Assembly: GCA_028571685.1 (NCBI GenBank)
Contig: CM053156.1
Coordinates: 82,649,049 to 82,713,048, forward strand
Direction: 5' to 3'
From: Heterohyrax brucei
Lineage: Eukaryota > Chordata > Mammalia > Hyracoidea > Procaviidae
DNA: 64,000 nucleotides
Part shown: positions 10,901 to 22,428 of the stretch, in pieces
How positions within the stretch are numbered: the stretch's first letter is position 1
Layout of the letters: each line of letters starts with the position of its first letter
Made by a program: the position numbers and the translations under genes
Notes under the pieces: generated by a model
What the model saw: the letters and a program-made list of their open reading frames with translations, nothing else
What the model was told of the DNA's origin: nothing
Database searches by the model: none

Positions 10901-11529
10901 TGACAGCACTGTACTTCAGGAAAGATCTTGAAATGTTCTTTTTGATGATAATGCAACACCATTCCTCTTCAGGTTTTTGTTTCCAGCATAGTAGACCATA
11001 TGATTGTTGGATTCAGAATGGCCAATACCGGTCCATTTCAGCTCAGTAGTGCCTAGGATATGGATGTTTATGTGTTCCATTTCATTTTTGATGATATCCA
11101 GTTTTCCTAGATTTATATGTCACACCTTCCATATCCAGATTGTTAGTGGGTGTCTGAAGCTGTTTCTTCTCATTTTGAGTTATGCAGCATCAGCAAACGA
11201 AGGTCCGGAAGGCTTTACTCCATCCATGTCATTAAGGTCGACTTCACTTTGAGGACGTAGGTCTTTTTCATTTTCCAGCACTGTACCTGATGGTGTTCCA
11301 ATACTATTCATAAGATTTTCTCTGGCTAACTCTTTTCAGAAGTAGACTGCAGGGTCCTTCTTCCTAATCTGTCTCAGTCTGGAAGCTCAGCTGAAACCTG
11401 TCTACCATGAGTGACCCTATACCATTGCCACAGCTTGTAGCATCACAGCATATTATAAGAAGAGGTGAGAGTAGAGAGAGAATAGAGGGAGCCTTGGTAA
11501 CCAATCAGTTCAAGATTAGGGACATGATA

Positions 11530-11691
11530 ACCTCAAACCCACTGCTGTCAAGTTAGTTCCAATTCATAATGACCCAACCAGACAGGTTAGAACTGTCCCA
11601 TAGAGTTTGTTAAGAAATGTCTGATGGATTTGAACTATTGATCTGTAGGTTAGCAGCTGTAACACTTAACCACTACACCACCAGGGTTTCC
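11530..11691 (-). mobile_element. AfroSINE with perfect target-site duplication
   Basis: Flanked by exact 12-base repeats AGGGACATGATA at 11518-11529 and 11692-11703. One of the clearest insertions in the window. Confidence 0.93.
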
Positions 11692-11761
11692 AGGGACATG
11701 ATAGAAAGAATTTTTCATCTATTTGGACATGCCTTTCCATGCTGAACAGCATCTTTGTGTC

Positions 11762-12400
11762 TGTTGTTGATTGAATTGTCTCCCTCAAAAATATTTGTTG
11801 TAAGTTGTAATTCCAATACTTCTGAATATACAGAGCCCTGGTTAAACACTGGTTAACACAGTTGTTAAAGAGTCAGCAGCAAAGCCAAGAGTTGGCAACC
11901 TGAACCCACCCTGTGGCTCTAGGGGAAATAGACCTGCAGATCTGCTTCCGTAAAGATTGCAGCCAAGAAAATCCTGTGAGGCAGCTCTGCTCCATCCCAC
12001 GGAGTTGCTAGGAGTTGGAACCCACTTGATGGTACCCAATAATGACATAGTTTTGGATGTAATACTCTTGGGAGCAGGAATTTTTATGTTAATGCAGTTG
12101 TATCCATGTAGCTTGTGTCTACAGCCAATCACTTTTGAGATACAGAAGAACAGATCAGGCACAGAAGAAAGCTAGGACAAATAAAGAAGACACCTGCCCC
12201 ATGAAGATCACCAAGGAATTGAGGAACAGAAGCTGAAAAGTGACAAGGACCTTCCCCCAGTGCTGACACAGAGAGAAAAATCTTCTCCTAGAGCCAGTGC
12301 TCTGAATTTAGACTTCTAGCTTCCAAAACTGTGAGAAAGTGAACTTCTGTCCTTTAAAGTCACTCACTTGTATATTTCTGCCACAGAAGTGCCAGGCAAC
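11762..12400 (+). mobile_element. MaLR-like LTR, copy 1 of a local family, with a SINE inside
   Basis: Begins GATTGAATTGTCTCCCTC and ends with GACTTCTAGCTTCCAAAACT, CTTTAAAGTCACTCAC and GCCAGGCAACTCAG. The 3' half matches the LTRs at 55712-56208 (minus) and 60530-61001 (plus). The SINE at 11832-12042 splits it. Confidence 0.75.
11832..12042 (+). mobile_element. AfroSINE (long type)
   Basis: This form has the extra middle segment (ATAGACCTGCAGATCTGCTTC then GTAAAGATTGCAGCC) absent from short-type copies. Confidence 0.85.
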
Positions 12401-12544
12401 TCAGGCAGCCGCGTTGCACGGATCCTTCTCTCGTGCACTGCTGATCAGTCTGAACATGGTTAGATTAAAAGAGTGCTTGTATATCTTGGATTTCATGGGC
12501 TTCCTATCTAGGTTAAAACTGTTTGGAGAAATACAATTCTAATG

Positions 12545-13170
12545 ACAAGTATTGTCTCTATTGATTTGCTTCTTCTGGAACTTTCAAAATAATGTAATGA
12601 TATACCATGTAGTCTTTTATGGATGGCATCTTTTACTTAGTGTTGTCAAGATTTATCCATGTTGTAGAATTTCTTTTTATGTTGCAAAAGTATTGCATTC
12701 CACAGATACACCATAGCTTGTTGATCCATTCATCATTTTGATAGACAATTGGGTTGTTTCTACCTTTGGGCTAATATTAATAATGCTGGTATGTGCATAT
12801 ATCAAAATGCTTTTGGGTGGACATAGGCTTTCATTTCTCTTGGGTTTTCGATGTGTGTTTTTTTCCCCCCATAACAGCCTTTCTTGGAGAAGAGCAGTCC
12901 GTGTTCATAGGCACAGAGCCGCCTTAGTCTTCTTAACAACTGTAGTCTCCCTCACAGTCGTGTTTCACTAGCCCCCTGATGATGGGTCACTCAATTTGTT
13001 TTAAATCTTTGGCTACTACACACAGTGCTCTGCTGAATACCCCTGTCTAGTGTTTATTCACATATCTGAAAGTGTAACTGTAAGGTAAATTCCTAAGGGC
13101 AGGACTGTTGGATCAAAGGATGTGTGTATTTTGGGGAAATCTCTTGCCAAATTGCCCTCCATGTAAGTTG
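12545..13170 (-). mobile_element. Ancient L1M fragment (3' part)
   Basis: The antisense L1 signature of the ORF2 end and 3' UTR is present: TTGATCCATTCATCATTTTG, GGTTGTTTCTACCTTTGGG, TCATTTCTCTTGGG, then GGCAGGACTGTTGGATCAAA. Heavily diverged. Confidence 0.75.
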
Positions 13171-13489
13171 TGAGTACCCAAGTCCCATCTGTTGTGAAGT
13201 CCCTGAGGAAGCATTTTCTGTCTGGACTTCCTGTATAGATATTTGCAGCTTTCCTTGGTAATTTTTTGGGGGTGGGGATAATTGGTTTATTTTTTACCTC
13301 TTAGAGAATGTGACTCGTAACTCATCAGGTTCATACCGTGTTACTTGTTTAGAGCCAAATATGTGGTCCATCGTTAACAAGGATATGAAACATTTATAAT
13401 TATATGAAATTATGTTGTGGATTTTCTTATTGCTGTGTCTCTACTTTTGCCCACTAGGTTGGATTTTTTTTTTTTTTTTAAATCTCTCA

Positions 13490-13830
13490 TTTCTTTCATC
13501 TCCAAGTCCCTGGTAGTCACTAATCTACTTTTGCCTTTGCCTGTTCTAAATATTTCATCTAAGTGAGATCATACAGAACTTGTCCTCTGGTTTCAGACTT
13601 ATCTTACTCCGTGTAACGTTTTTAAGGTTTATCCATGTCATAGCTTGTATTGTAACTTGATTTCTTTTTGTGGATGAATAATATTCCACTGTTTATACAT
13701 ACACCGGGTTTTACTTATCCGTTCACCTGTTGATGACCATTTGAATTGTTTCCACATGTTGGCTATTGTGAGTAATGCTGCCACGAACGTTGGTGAGCAT
13801 GTATCTGATACCTGGTTAGATTTTCAGATT
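13490..13830 (-). mobile_element. Ancient L1M fragment
   Basis: The same kind of antisense L1 sequence restarts: AAGTGAGATCATACAGAAC, TGGATGAATAATATTCCACTG, TTGGCTATTGTGAGTAATGC. It overlaps in consensus position with the fragment just upstream, so this is a separate insertion. Confidence 0.75.
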
Positions 13831-14356
13831 GTCATTCAGATGAGTGTTGAGTCCATGTAAATTCTAGGTGTAGGACCTCAGAGCTCCAAAAGAGGCTGAA
13901 ACTGCACCAAAATTGAACTTATAGTTGGAGAAGCATTTAGATTTTTGGGGAGTTTGAATAAAATCCACTTCAGATAGAGACCAAAGGAAAATTAATATTA
14001 GAAGTGAAAGAAGTTGCCTGTTTTCTTTCTTATAATGAACCAGAGAGAGAATGTCATTCCAGAATATTCACAACATTCAGCAGCTTTCTGCATGGTTTCA
14101 TTTTGGCTTAGGGTACATGTGTTACTATTGGAGACAAAGTCTTGGGGGAAGGAGATTCCAGTTCTTAATATCCCTCATATCTTTTGTCAATGTGAAGGCA
14201 TTTCCAGTAAAAACTTGCAGAGACATACTTCCAGAAAAGTTAACAAAAAGGAGCTCATACAAGGATTTAGTCTTTAAGTTTTATATATTTATTTCTTCAT
14301 TCCATAGGGCAATTCTTTTGTTGTGTGTTTGCTGTGGTTCAGGTACTATATATAAC
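13831..14356. other. No recognisable gene or repeat
   Basis: Contains overlapping plus-strand open frames of 87 and 109 codons (14014-14277, 14051-14380) with no recognisable domain. I treat them as chance. Confidence 0.6.
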
Positions 14357-14535
14357 TGGTTGTTGTCAGCTGCTTCTTAGTCAAATGTGACTCATAGTGA
14401 CCTTATACACAACAGAACCAAAAATTGCCCTGCCCTGTGCCATCTTCATGATCATATTGATGGACTTGAGACCATTGCTTTGACTGTTGTGTCAGCCCAT
14501 CTCACTGAAGGCTTCCCTCGTGTTCATTCACTGTG
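14357..14535 (-). mobile_element. RTE 3'-end fragment
   Basis: Same sequence as the last 180 bases of the RTE at 8184: TGTGACTCATAGTGACCTTATACACAACAGAAC, then CAGCCCATCTCACTGAAGG. Confidence 0.85.
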
Positions 14536-14765
14536 TACTTGATCAATTATGATGTTTGTGTCTGCCTGACCCTAAAGCATTTGAGGACTGCTGCACAAAT
14601 GCTTAGTTTATTTTGTTTGTTTACTAACATGTCAAACCTTGGTTTTCCTGCATTTTAAAACACTCAAGTATACATTATCTCATTGGATAGAATAACTCTA
14701 ATCCATTAGTCCTTTTAAATCTGGTTGAAAGGCTTTAGTTTAAGAAGAGTCTTTTTTGTCTAACA

Positions 14766-14984
14766 CTATTTTTCTCAACCTCAGTCTGTGGCATTTGGTA
14801 GGAAAATTCTGTGTTGTTGGGCCTGTCCTGTGCGTTGTAGAGTGTTCAGCAGCATCCCTGGTCCTTACTGACTGGATGTGAGTAGCCCTGTCCCAGTTGT
14901 GATGACTAAAAATGTCTCCAGACACTGCCACATGTTCCCCGAGGAGCAAAATTACCTCCTGTTGAGAACCACTGGTCTGACTAT
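14766..14984 (-). mobile_element. MER5A-type hAT-Charlie nonautonomous DNA transposon
   Basis: Ends read TTCTCAACCTCAGTCTGTGG and TTGAGAACCACTGGT. The interior AATGTCTCCAGACACTGCC matches the MER5A pattern in antisense. Confidence 0.85.
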
Positions 14985-15007
14985 ACAGTAGTATTTGTCA
15001 TCTGCAG

Positions 15008-15049
15008 TTGTCTTAGCCTGGGTTCTCTAGAGAACAAAACAAATGAAGT

Positions 15050-15080
<31 letters not shown>

Positions 15081-15559
15081 TTTGCATCAAGGAAATGGTT
15101 CATGTGTTTTTTAGAGGCAGTATGCTCCAAGTCAATGCATCAGGAAGGAGAATTTGCCTGATTGTGTAGCTACAGGAGCTGGTGAACACAAGACTCACAG
15201 GCTGGACAGCAGGTCTGTAGCAGGCTGTGAAGATCATTGAATCTCATCATGGGAAGGCAAGCTGCTAGCTCAAGTCCCAAGAACTGAGGTCAGATGAACA
15301 CGAGCCAGCTGCAAGATTTAGAACAAGCAAAACCCCTGACTAGATGAGCAGGAGGAAGTAGATGGACAAGAGCAGAGAGAAGCCTGAGGGGGCAGTGAGC
15401 TAACACAGGCCCTGCCCTCACTGGGTACCAGTCAGCAGATTTCATCATGGATGTGACCGTGTATCAAATTTCAGCAGGGAAGTGATCACAACATTATAGA
15501 AAACGCTGAGAATCATGGCCCAGCCAAGCTGGTATGTGATCTTAACTATCATGACAGTG
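15008..15559 (-). mobile_element. ERVL-type (MLT2-like) solo LTR
   Basis: Starts TGTCTTAGCCTGGGTTCTCTAGAG and ends GCCCAGCCAAGCTGG...CATGACA, the antisense pattern of ERVL LTRs. It shares GCTGCTAGCTCAAGTCC with the LTR at 25774-26409, so both are of one family. A (GA)n run lies inside. Confidence 0.8.
15050..15082. repeat. (GA)n microsatellite inside the LTR
   Basis: GAGAGAGAGAGAGAGAGAGA with one interruption. Confidence 0.85.
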
Positions 15560-15715
15560 TTATATCACTGAGATGCAGACTGTTATTATGATATGTGGTA
15601 TATGATTCATAGGAAAGGGCCATTTCTCAGCTCTTTCTCTTTTGATGATTTGAAATTTAGACATCTTTTCTGACCTGGCATAATTTAATTAATGTTATTA
15701 GTAGCAATAAAGTAA

Positions 15716-15925
15716 TAAGGAACACTGGTGCAATGGTGAAGGGTTTAACTGCAAACCATATGTTGGCAATTGAAACCCACCCAGTGGCTCTGTGGGAAAA
15801 AGACCTGGTGAGCTGCCCCTGTAAGGATTTGAGCCTGGAACACTTGATAGGGAACTTCTCCTCTATCTTATAGGGTCACTAATGAGTCAGAATCAACTTG
15901 ATGTCACACAACAACAATGATGATA
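15716..15925 (+). mobile_element. AfroSINE (long type)
   Basis: Ends in ACAACAACAATGATG, the A/C-rich tail shared with RTE. Confidence 0.85.
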
Positions 15926-15977
15926 AAATAATACAACACACACTGTGGAAGACTGTATGTAAGGAATAATAATTAAA

Positions 15978-16168
15978 AAAAATACTGTCTTTTCAAATCA
16001 TAGCGACCCTGTGTGATAAAATAGAATTGCCAGTAGGGTTTCTACGATTATAATCTTTATGGGAGCAGATTGACAGGTCTTTTCTGCCGTGGAACAGCTG
16101 ATGGGTTCAAACCATCAGCCTTTCAGCTAGTAGTCAAGTGCTTAACCATGACATCACCAGGTTTCCCT
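15978..16168 (-). mobile_element. AfroSINE (long type)
   Basis: Runs from TCATAGCGACCCTGTGTG to CATCACCAGGTTTCCC, with the middle segment in antisense (TTTATGGGAGCAGATTGAC). Confidence 0.85.
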
Positions 16169-17309
16169 TCTTATCTTTAGAAAGGACACTGTTAGATCCA
16201 TCTCCCAGCTTGGATGACTTTAAATGAGAAAGTACATGGAAATCCCTAGTTGAGGGCCTGGCTTCCAGTGAGTACTCCATGCCCGTTAGTAACCACCGTG
16301 ATGTTTTCTAACTAGTTAGTATCTTGACAACCTTTTACGCCATTCTTCTTAACGAAAAGGAAAAAAAAAATCAGCCCTGCAGGTGTTGTCAATTTGACCT
16401 TTCTTCACAACAAAAAGACTTTTTGAAAATATGTTTCCTTGTAAATTGTGTGTAGAACTCTTCCTTCATTTCTTCCGTGGCCGCTCAGGTTTCCTTCTGT
16501 TGGATTCAAGGCTTAGGCTTCTTTACAATGTGACTCTTCTTCTTCACCCTTGTGTCCTTTTCTGGAAACATCTGTTCCTTCTGGGATTTTTTTTGAAGAG
16601 TGCTTTCTCAGCTGTGGCATGCGTTTCTCTTTCTTTGAGAGTGACATTCTAATTTTCCGTCCTGAGCCTTCTTGCGGAATGACTTTTACTCGGTGTTGTC
16701 CCCATAATGCAAGGATGTGAGGGATGGTGCCCCGCTGAAATGTTTTCTTCTGAAGTCGGGTTCCCTTTCAAAGTAGGCATTTTTAATGAAAACTCTGCCA
16801 TTTGGGATAATTTTTTCTCCTGACAGGTAGATGTTTCTTACACTTTTCTCAGAGCTTGTTTCTAATTATAGGAATACATTTGTTTTAGTCTAAAAGGCAA
16901 TGCCTTCATCTAGAGGTTCTGTGGTTTTAGAAGGAAACCCGCTGATGCTGAAAACACTGATGTGACGAATGGCTACCATAACCTCTCTCCACAGCATAGA
17001 AAATGAAATTCCATGATATGCACATTCTACGGAAAATGTGGTTGTAGAATGATTGTTTTCAAAAGAATGTCTCTCAGTAGAATTTGAGTGTTTTATTCTA
17101 CATATCCCAGATTTTTTTTCATGCTCTTTTTATAAAGGTGTATGACTTTTCAGAAATGTCAAGATCATTCTGAGGTAATTTAATATGCAAGAACATTACT
17201 TATGAAATTCTGGAAATCTTGAGAGTTCTGAGTAGGGCTGCTTCTAAGTCTCTTATCACTTGTTCACTGGGTTACACAGCCACCCTGGGATAACACTGCA
17301 TACCTAATG
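16169..17309. other. Repeat-poor intronic sequence
   Basis: No repeat or gene recognised. Between about 16430 and 16770 the reverse strand reads Lys/Arg-rich with stops; I could not match it to a gene. Confidence 0.5.
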
Positions 17310-17475
17310 TCCTCCTGGAAACCTTGGTGGCGTGGTTGTTAGAACCGTGTCTGCTAACCATGAGATCTGCAGTTTCAATCTACCAGGTGTTCCTTGGAAA
17401 CTCTATGGGGCAGTTCTGCTCTGTCCTATAGGGTCACTATGAGTCAGAATTGACTCAACAGCAATGGGAGTTTTC
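17310..17475 (+). mobile_element. AfroSINE (short type)
   Basis: Full length, well preserved from GGAAACCTTGGTGGCGTGG to GACTCAACAGCAATGGG. Confidence 0.92.
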
Positions 17476-17488
17476 TGGTGTCCCTGAA

Positions 17489-17645
17489 TGGCAAAAATGC
17501 TGGAAGATTCAGCTACTAACTGAAAGGTTGACCGCTGGAATCCACTTGTGAAAGATCTGAGCCATTGAAAACACCGCAGAGCACAGTTTTGCTTTGACAC
17601 ATGAGAGTTTTCCAGAAGTTGGAATTAACTTAATGGCAACTGGTG
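17489..17645 (+). mobile_element. Degenerate AfroSINE
   Basis: Only CTACTAACTGAAAGGTTGACCGC and the tail GAATTAACTTAATGGCAACTGG are easily aligned. Much older than its neighbour at 17310. Confidence 0.65.
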
Positions 17646-17769
17646 TGATTCTTTGGGTTTGTGTTCCTTTAGCTCCTGAGGGCTCAAGAAAAATTAAGAT
17701 AAAGTGCATCATCTTCTGAAACATCAGGAAAGAAGGCAAAAAAATATATATGCTAAAGAAATAATTATA

Positions 17770-17957
17770 CATTGCTATGAGTTGGTGTCGACTTAACCAC
17801 ACTGGGTTTGGTTTTTTAGTGCTGTGTCCACTAACCAAAAGCTCAGCAGTTGAAATTTACCAGGCACTCCTTGGAAACTCTACGGGGCAGTTCTGCTCAG
17901 TCCTATAAGGTTACTATGGGACGTAATTGACTTGACAGCAGTGGGTTTGGTTTGAGT
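17770..17957 (+). mobile_element. AfroSINE preceded by an orphan SINE tail
   Basis: 17770-17817 is a tail only (GAGTTGGTGTCGACTTAACC ... GGTTTGGTTTTTTAG). A short-type copy lacking its first bases follows directly at 17818-17957. Confidence 0.82.
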
Positions 17958-17971
17958 ATATGGCTTCCTTC

Positions 17972-18190
17972 AAGGAATGCTGGTGGCACAATGTACAACA
18001 ATTAAGCACTCACCTTGTAACTGAAAAGTCGGGAATTCGACCATCAACGGTTCTGGGAGACGAAGACCTGGCAGTCGGCTGCCATAGAGATTCTAACCCT
18101 AGAAAAGCGTGTGCAGCAGTGGTACCCTGACGCTTCGGGTCACCGTCAGTTGGAATTGAGTCAATGAAGAGCTGACGAGAACAACACGGC
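17972..18190 (+). mobile_element. AfroSINE (long type)
   Basis: Runs from GGAATGCTGGTGGCACAATG to the tail AGAGCTGACGAGAACAAC. Confidence 0.85.
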
Positions 18191-18299
18191 TTCTTTCAGC
18201 AGTTCTGTTTCTCACTTCTCCTTTCCGTCCCTCTTTAGAGAATTAGACAATGAAGGAAATGGGGTGAGAGGAGCGGGATTTACAACTTTCTCTCTGTAG

Positions 18300-18500
18300 A
18301 AGGAGCCCTGGTGGGTCAGTGGTTAAGTGCTTGACTGCTAACCTAGAGGTGTGGGATGTGAACTCACCAGCGTGGCTCCTTGGAAGAAAGGTGCGGCAGT
18401 CGGCTCCATGAAGCGTTACAACCTTGGAAACCGGATGGGGTGGTTCTGCTCTCTCTTATGTGGTCCCTGTGAGTCAGAATCTACTGGACAGTGTTGAGTC
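18300..18500 (+). mobile_element. AfroSINE (long type)
   Basis: Well-kept head AGGAGCCCTGGTGGGTCAGTGG. Fifth plus-strand SINE in 1.2 kb, making a local cluster. Confidence 0.9.
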
Positions 18501-18657
18501 ATTGACAAGAATTATTTTGCATTGCTGTCAGTTACCTACAGTTGACAGAGTGGTAGAATAGCTGTCCCAGAATTGGAAATGGATAACCCTGGAAGGGTAT
18601 AAGGTGGTGAATGTGTGGTTTTCTGGTGATGCACATATTTCTTCCTCCAAATCTGCT

Positions 18658-18706
18658 TGTGTGTATATTTGTGTGTGTGTGTGTGTGTGTGAGTGTGAGA
18701 GAGAGA
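18658..18706. repeat. (GT)n/(GA)n compound microsatellite
   Basis: A GT run is followed by GAGAGAGAGA. Confidence 0.9.
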
Positions 18707-19571
18707 GTAAAATACCGCTCACAAATCTTGCACAAGCAGCTAGATTCTATCTGTTGAATGAGAATATACATACACTGAAGGAGAAACAGACTGAAAACAG
18801 AGATACCCTACTTTGCATACTTAACAATATACTGATAACATTTTCTATGGCATAAATCATATTTGATAGCAACATTTCAAATGATGGCATGTCCCAGTTT
18901 ACAAATACACCATATTAATTAAACCAACCTTCTGGAACATTTAGAGGGTTTCCAGTTTTTACTTGGAGAAATAGTATGCCCTTATGTTTGCTATTTCCTT
19001 GATGATTTCCTCAGGGGAAGTTTCTAGAAGTAGCATTTCTGGGTCAAAGGGTAGGCATAATTCTGCCTCTAGAAAGGTTGGGCTGTTAAGTTCCCCATCA
19101 GCAGAGTATTGTCGCAGCTAATTGATTGGCTGTGGATGCCTTGTAATTGAAATCATCTTTAGTCATGTTTTATCGTATGATTGATCACCCAAGTCTTGCT
19201 GGTCTTTTTCTTTGCAATGAATTTAAAATGTACCCTGCTACCTATGGTGTGACCTTCTCCAAATTAGTATTTCTTTCCTTATGAAACTTATATATAAATG
19301 ATAGGCATGGAATTGTATTGTTTACTCGTTAAAGAGACAGTTTCCTTCTGAAAATACATAATGTTCAACAAGCTCATTATTTTGCTCGGTGGAGTTAGAA
19401 GCAGTCTGCAGATTATGAAGGAAAGGACTTCTTCTGTCAAATTCCTTTAGCAACTCTGAAATTCCATAATTACAGAATCATTCATAGAGTTGGAAAGGTA
19501 TAGCAGATAGACTGTCTCAGAGATCATCCTGGTCAATGCTTTCATGCTATGGAAGGAGTAAAGTTTCCTTT
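18707..19571. other. Mostly unassigned; possible old L1M piece at 18900-19160
   Basis: AGAAGTAGCATTTCTGGGTCAAAGGGTAGG resembles the 3' region of old L1 in antisense. The remainder has no recognisable content. Confidence 0.4.
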
Positions 19572-19637
19572 TGTTATGGATTGAATTATGTCCTCCCTGA
19601 ATATGTGTTGAAACTGTAACCTCTGTAGTGGAGAGTA

Positions 19638-19970
19638 AGCAGCCGTGGTTGTATGATGGTTCTGCACTGGACAGCTAGCTGGAGACCAGGAGTTCGAATC
19701 AACCAGCTTCTTTTTTTATTTTTTTATTTTTTTTATTTTTATTTAACATAACTGAGTGAAAATGTACATTCACATGAAAATTTACATGCCCCCCTATATG
19801 CAGCTTCCACTGATCTCCCTGTCTGGCAACCAGCTTCTTTTGGGGAGACAGGATCTGGTGATCTGCTCCTATAAAGATGACAGCCTTGGGAACTTTATGA
19901 GAAACTTCTGCTCTGCCCTGTATGGTTGCTATGAGTTGGAGTTGACTGCGCAGTACACAGCAGCATACAT
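19638..19970 (+). mobile_element. AfroSINE (long type), split by a short L1
   Basis: Halves 19638-19714 and 19828-19970 join across the L1 at 19715-19827. Confidence 0.85.
19715..19827 (-). mobile_element. Severely 5'-truncated L1 (3' end only, 113 bases)
   Basis: Matches the last 90 bases and the A-tail of the L1 at 31018-31115 in antisense. Flanked by exact 14-base repeats AACCAGCTTCTTTT at 19701-19714 and 19828-19841. Confidence 0.93.
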
Positions 19971-20056
19971 GTGGATATAATCTTGTTTGGAAATAATGTG
20001 TTGATTGTTATGTTAATGAAGGTCAGTGTAGAATGTGTCCTAAACCTTATCACTTC

Positions 20057-20115
20057 CTGTGGATTCCAACTGCTGACCTTTGGGTTAGCAGCCAAACTCT
20101 TAACCTTTAAGCCAT
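20057..20115 (-). mobile_element. AfroSINE head fragment
   Basis: Only CCAACTGCTGACCTTTGGGTTAGCAGCC and the start of the SINE remain. Confidence 0.75.
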
Positions 20116-20303
20116 GAGAGCTCTGAGTTGGAGAAAGGGCACAATAAAAACTGAGGCCAGCACAATGGGGGACACAGATGGAAGTGGAGACCATATGAGG
20201 ATCATCTACAAAACTGGGGAGCAAGGAAGACCCAGGAAGTTTTCTATACCTGCCAAGACCCTGACTCCTAGCCTCCAGAGCAGTGAGAAAAAAAGTTTTT
20301 GTT

Positions 20304-21302
20304 GGGGGGCGGAGTCAAGCTGGCGGACTAAGCCCACGTCTCCTTATATCCCTCTGGAAACCAAGACCTGAACTGATAATCAAACAGAGCCTTCGGATCA
20401 CCTAATCAGCCTCAGGACACGGCACAGAGCTGTTAATTGGGACTTCATACCACTCAGCTAAAAACCTCCTCTCTTACGTGGACTCCTGCTCCTGGCTAGC
20501 CCCGGCTCTCACGGACAGAAGGTAAATGCACCATTGTGACTTTTTTTTCTCTGTCTCGGCTGGCGGGCGGAGCTGGGTCTTGACTGGCGGCTGGACTCAG
20601 ACACGCTGCTGGGGGAACAGGCAGGCGAAATTCCCATATTCTGAGAGCCAAGCTTAAGACTCCGTTAACCTAGCCACTTTGAGCATGTAGTTTTCTATCT
20701 GCGTCAGTGGGGTTTGAACGGAGTTCCACAGTCAGTGTGTGGGACGCCATGTTGGTACTGAGATTTTAGCGGGACCTAATTCTTAGCCTGGGAGCCAGCG
20801 CCTGCAAGCAGGACAGCGCTTCTCTGACAGAAAAGCAGTAATTTTCCCAGTGCCACCTACATTGCAGGCCCTGCAACAGAAGCAGAGGAATCACTACCTC
20901 TTGGCACCTTTAGCCCCTCTGTCTGCTGCCTGTGTGGAGGACGCCATCTTGGATACGGTGGCCACAGCTGGACCTAATTCTTAGCTTGGGAGCCAGAGCC
21001 TGCCCACAGGAGACTGCTTTCCTATCACAAAACCAGTACTCAACGCAGTGTAACCTAAGGCTAGGCCCTGTCAGCAGAGGCCAACAGGGCAGGAACATTG
21101 CTGTGTACTGAACTAGTTTGTTACCATCTGGAGTTGGATATAGTGGCGCTTACTTTGTCAGTTGAGAAGAGGGACCTCTACACCTGAAAACCTAACCGAC
21201 TTGTGAACTGGTCAGATACCTTTTGCTTTACATTTGAAGGCAGCCTAGAGAAACATTTGCAATCCATCCTCACAGTACCTCTTCCAGCCTCTACATACTC
21301 AC
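20304..21302 (+). promoter_or_regulatory. L1 5' UTR / internal promoter with two tandem units
   Basis: Two diverged units of about 185 bases (about 20750-20935 and 20940-21120). Each opens with a YY1-like GACGCCATNTTGG core and then GGACCTAATTCTTAGCYTGG and GGAGCCAG. Confidence 0.75.
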
Positions 21303-22260
21303 ATGGGACCCAAAAAGCAACAGACAATTGTGGCATACAAGAAGTCACCCATGGCTTGAGAAGGCTCCCAAACAAAGCAAACAAGGAGTTTTCCAGATGA
21401 AGAAACTTTTATGAAAGCATCAGGAAGTGAATACAAAATGATTATATACAGAGCCCTTCTAGACCTTATACAAAATGCAGCAGAACAAAATGAAAAATTA
21501 AGCAAGCTGTTCGATCTGATGGAACACCAGTACTCTGAAATCCAACAGATCAAGAACAAAATCAAAGACAGAAACTTCCATGCAAAGCCAAGAAAACAGA
21601 ATGGAACAAATAGAAAAAAGAATTTCTGACTTGGAAGACAGAGCTACTGAGGCCATCATCTATGAGCAGAAATCATAAAAAAGAAACAAGAAAAATGAAG
21701 AAACATTAAGAAGCATGTGGGACTCTGTTAAGAGGGACAACCTTCGATTAATTGGAGTCCCTGAACAGGGTGAGACATCTCAGAACACAGAGAATATCGT
21801 TGCTGAGCTGCTGAAAGAAGACTTCCCAGAAATCATGAAGGAAGAGAATACAGACATCTCAGATGCATATCGTACACCACCCAATATAGATTTCAAAAGA
21901 AAGATTCCACGACATATTATAATCAAGCTTAACAAAATGAAACATAAGCAGCAACCCTTAAAGGCAGCAAGACTCAAAGCAAAGCTCACATTCAGAGGGA
22001 AACCCTGTAGCCTCTCGTCAGATTTCTCAGCAGAAACCATGCTGGCACGGAGACAGTGACACGACACATTCAAAGCCTTGAAGGAGAAGAACTTCCAACC
22101 AAGAATTATATATCCTGCAAAACTATCTTTCAAATACGAAAATGAAATTAAGACATTCCCAGATAAACAGAAACTCAGAGACTTTGTAAAAACCAAACCC
22201 AAACTACAAGCAATACTGAAAGAAGTTCTTGGCTCTGGCTTAGAAGAACGAAACCACTAA
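21303..22260 (+). pseudogene. L1 ORF1p relic
   Basis: The ATG at 21303 gives MGPKKQQTIVAYKKSPMA and then an immediate TGA (21357-21359), where an intact copy would continue. The coiled-coil part follows at about 21411-21570, then a frame change near 21570-21630. The RRM part lies at 21715-22059 and ends at a TGA replacing a tryptophan codon. The C-terminal part is 22078-22260 (NFQPRIIYPAKLSFKYE...GLEERNH). At least three breaks. Confidence 0.9.
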
Positions 22261-22428
22261 CTTTATATTTTAGAATGACACACTACTCAATACTCTACTC
22301 AGTTAGGGAAGGCTCCAAAGTCAATCACAGCTTTGATACAGAAAGAAGCAATCCAGTGATCATCATGAAAACTATTGTGTCATCATAATAAAAAGAGGGA
22401 TGTACTACAGTCATTATAGTCCTTCCAG

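Larger units (their letters stand above)
10000..11250 (-). pseudogene. RTE endonuclease relic
   Basis: The reverse strand encodes fragments of an APE-type endonuclease, for example around 10226-10417 (FLINTNGDCTHGPHQMEYTG). Stops and frame changes and the SINE insertion break it. It lies upstream of the RT part, as in intact RTE elements. Confidence 0.8.
8184..11462 (-). mobile_element. RTE (BovB-like) LINE, nearly full length
   Basis: On the minus strand it runs from a 5' end near 11462 (CATCACAGCA region) to a 3' end at 8184 with a (CAA)n-type tail. An endonuclease segment lies at about 10000-11250 and a reverse-transcriptase segment at about 8530-9600. Its last 60 bases match the tail of the long-type AfroSINEs. 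It is interrupted by a SINE at 10531-10686 and a SINE-tail fragment at 10873-10900. About 3.3 kb including these is the usual size for RTE. Confidence 0.92.

Noticed and set aside
16430..16770. Possible processed pseudogene on the minus strand (Lys/Arg-rich, starting MGTTPSKSH)
   Set aside because: Frame is short and has stops; no gene recognised and no poly(A) tail or target duplication seen.
18528..18771. Minus-strand ORFs with Thr-His repeats
   Set aside because: Produced by the (GT)n/(GA)n microsatellite.
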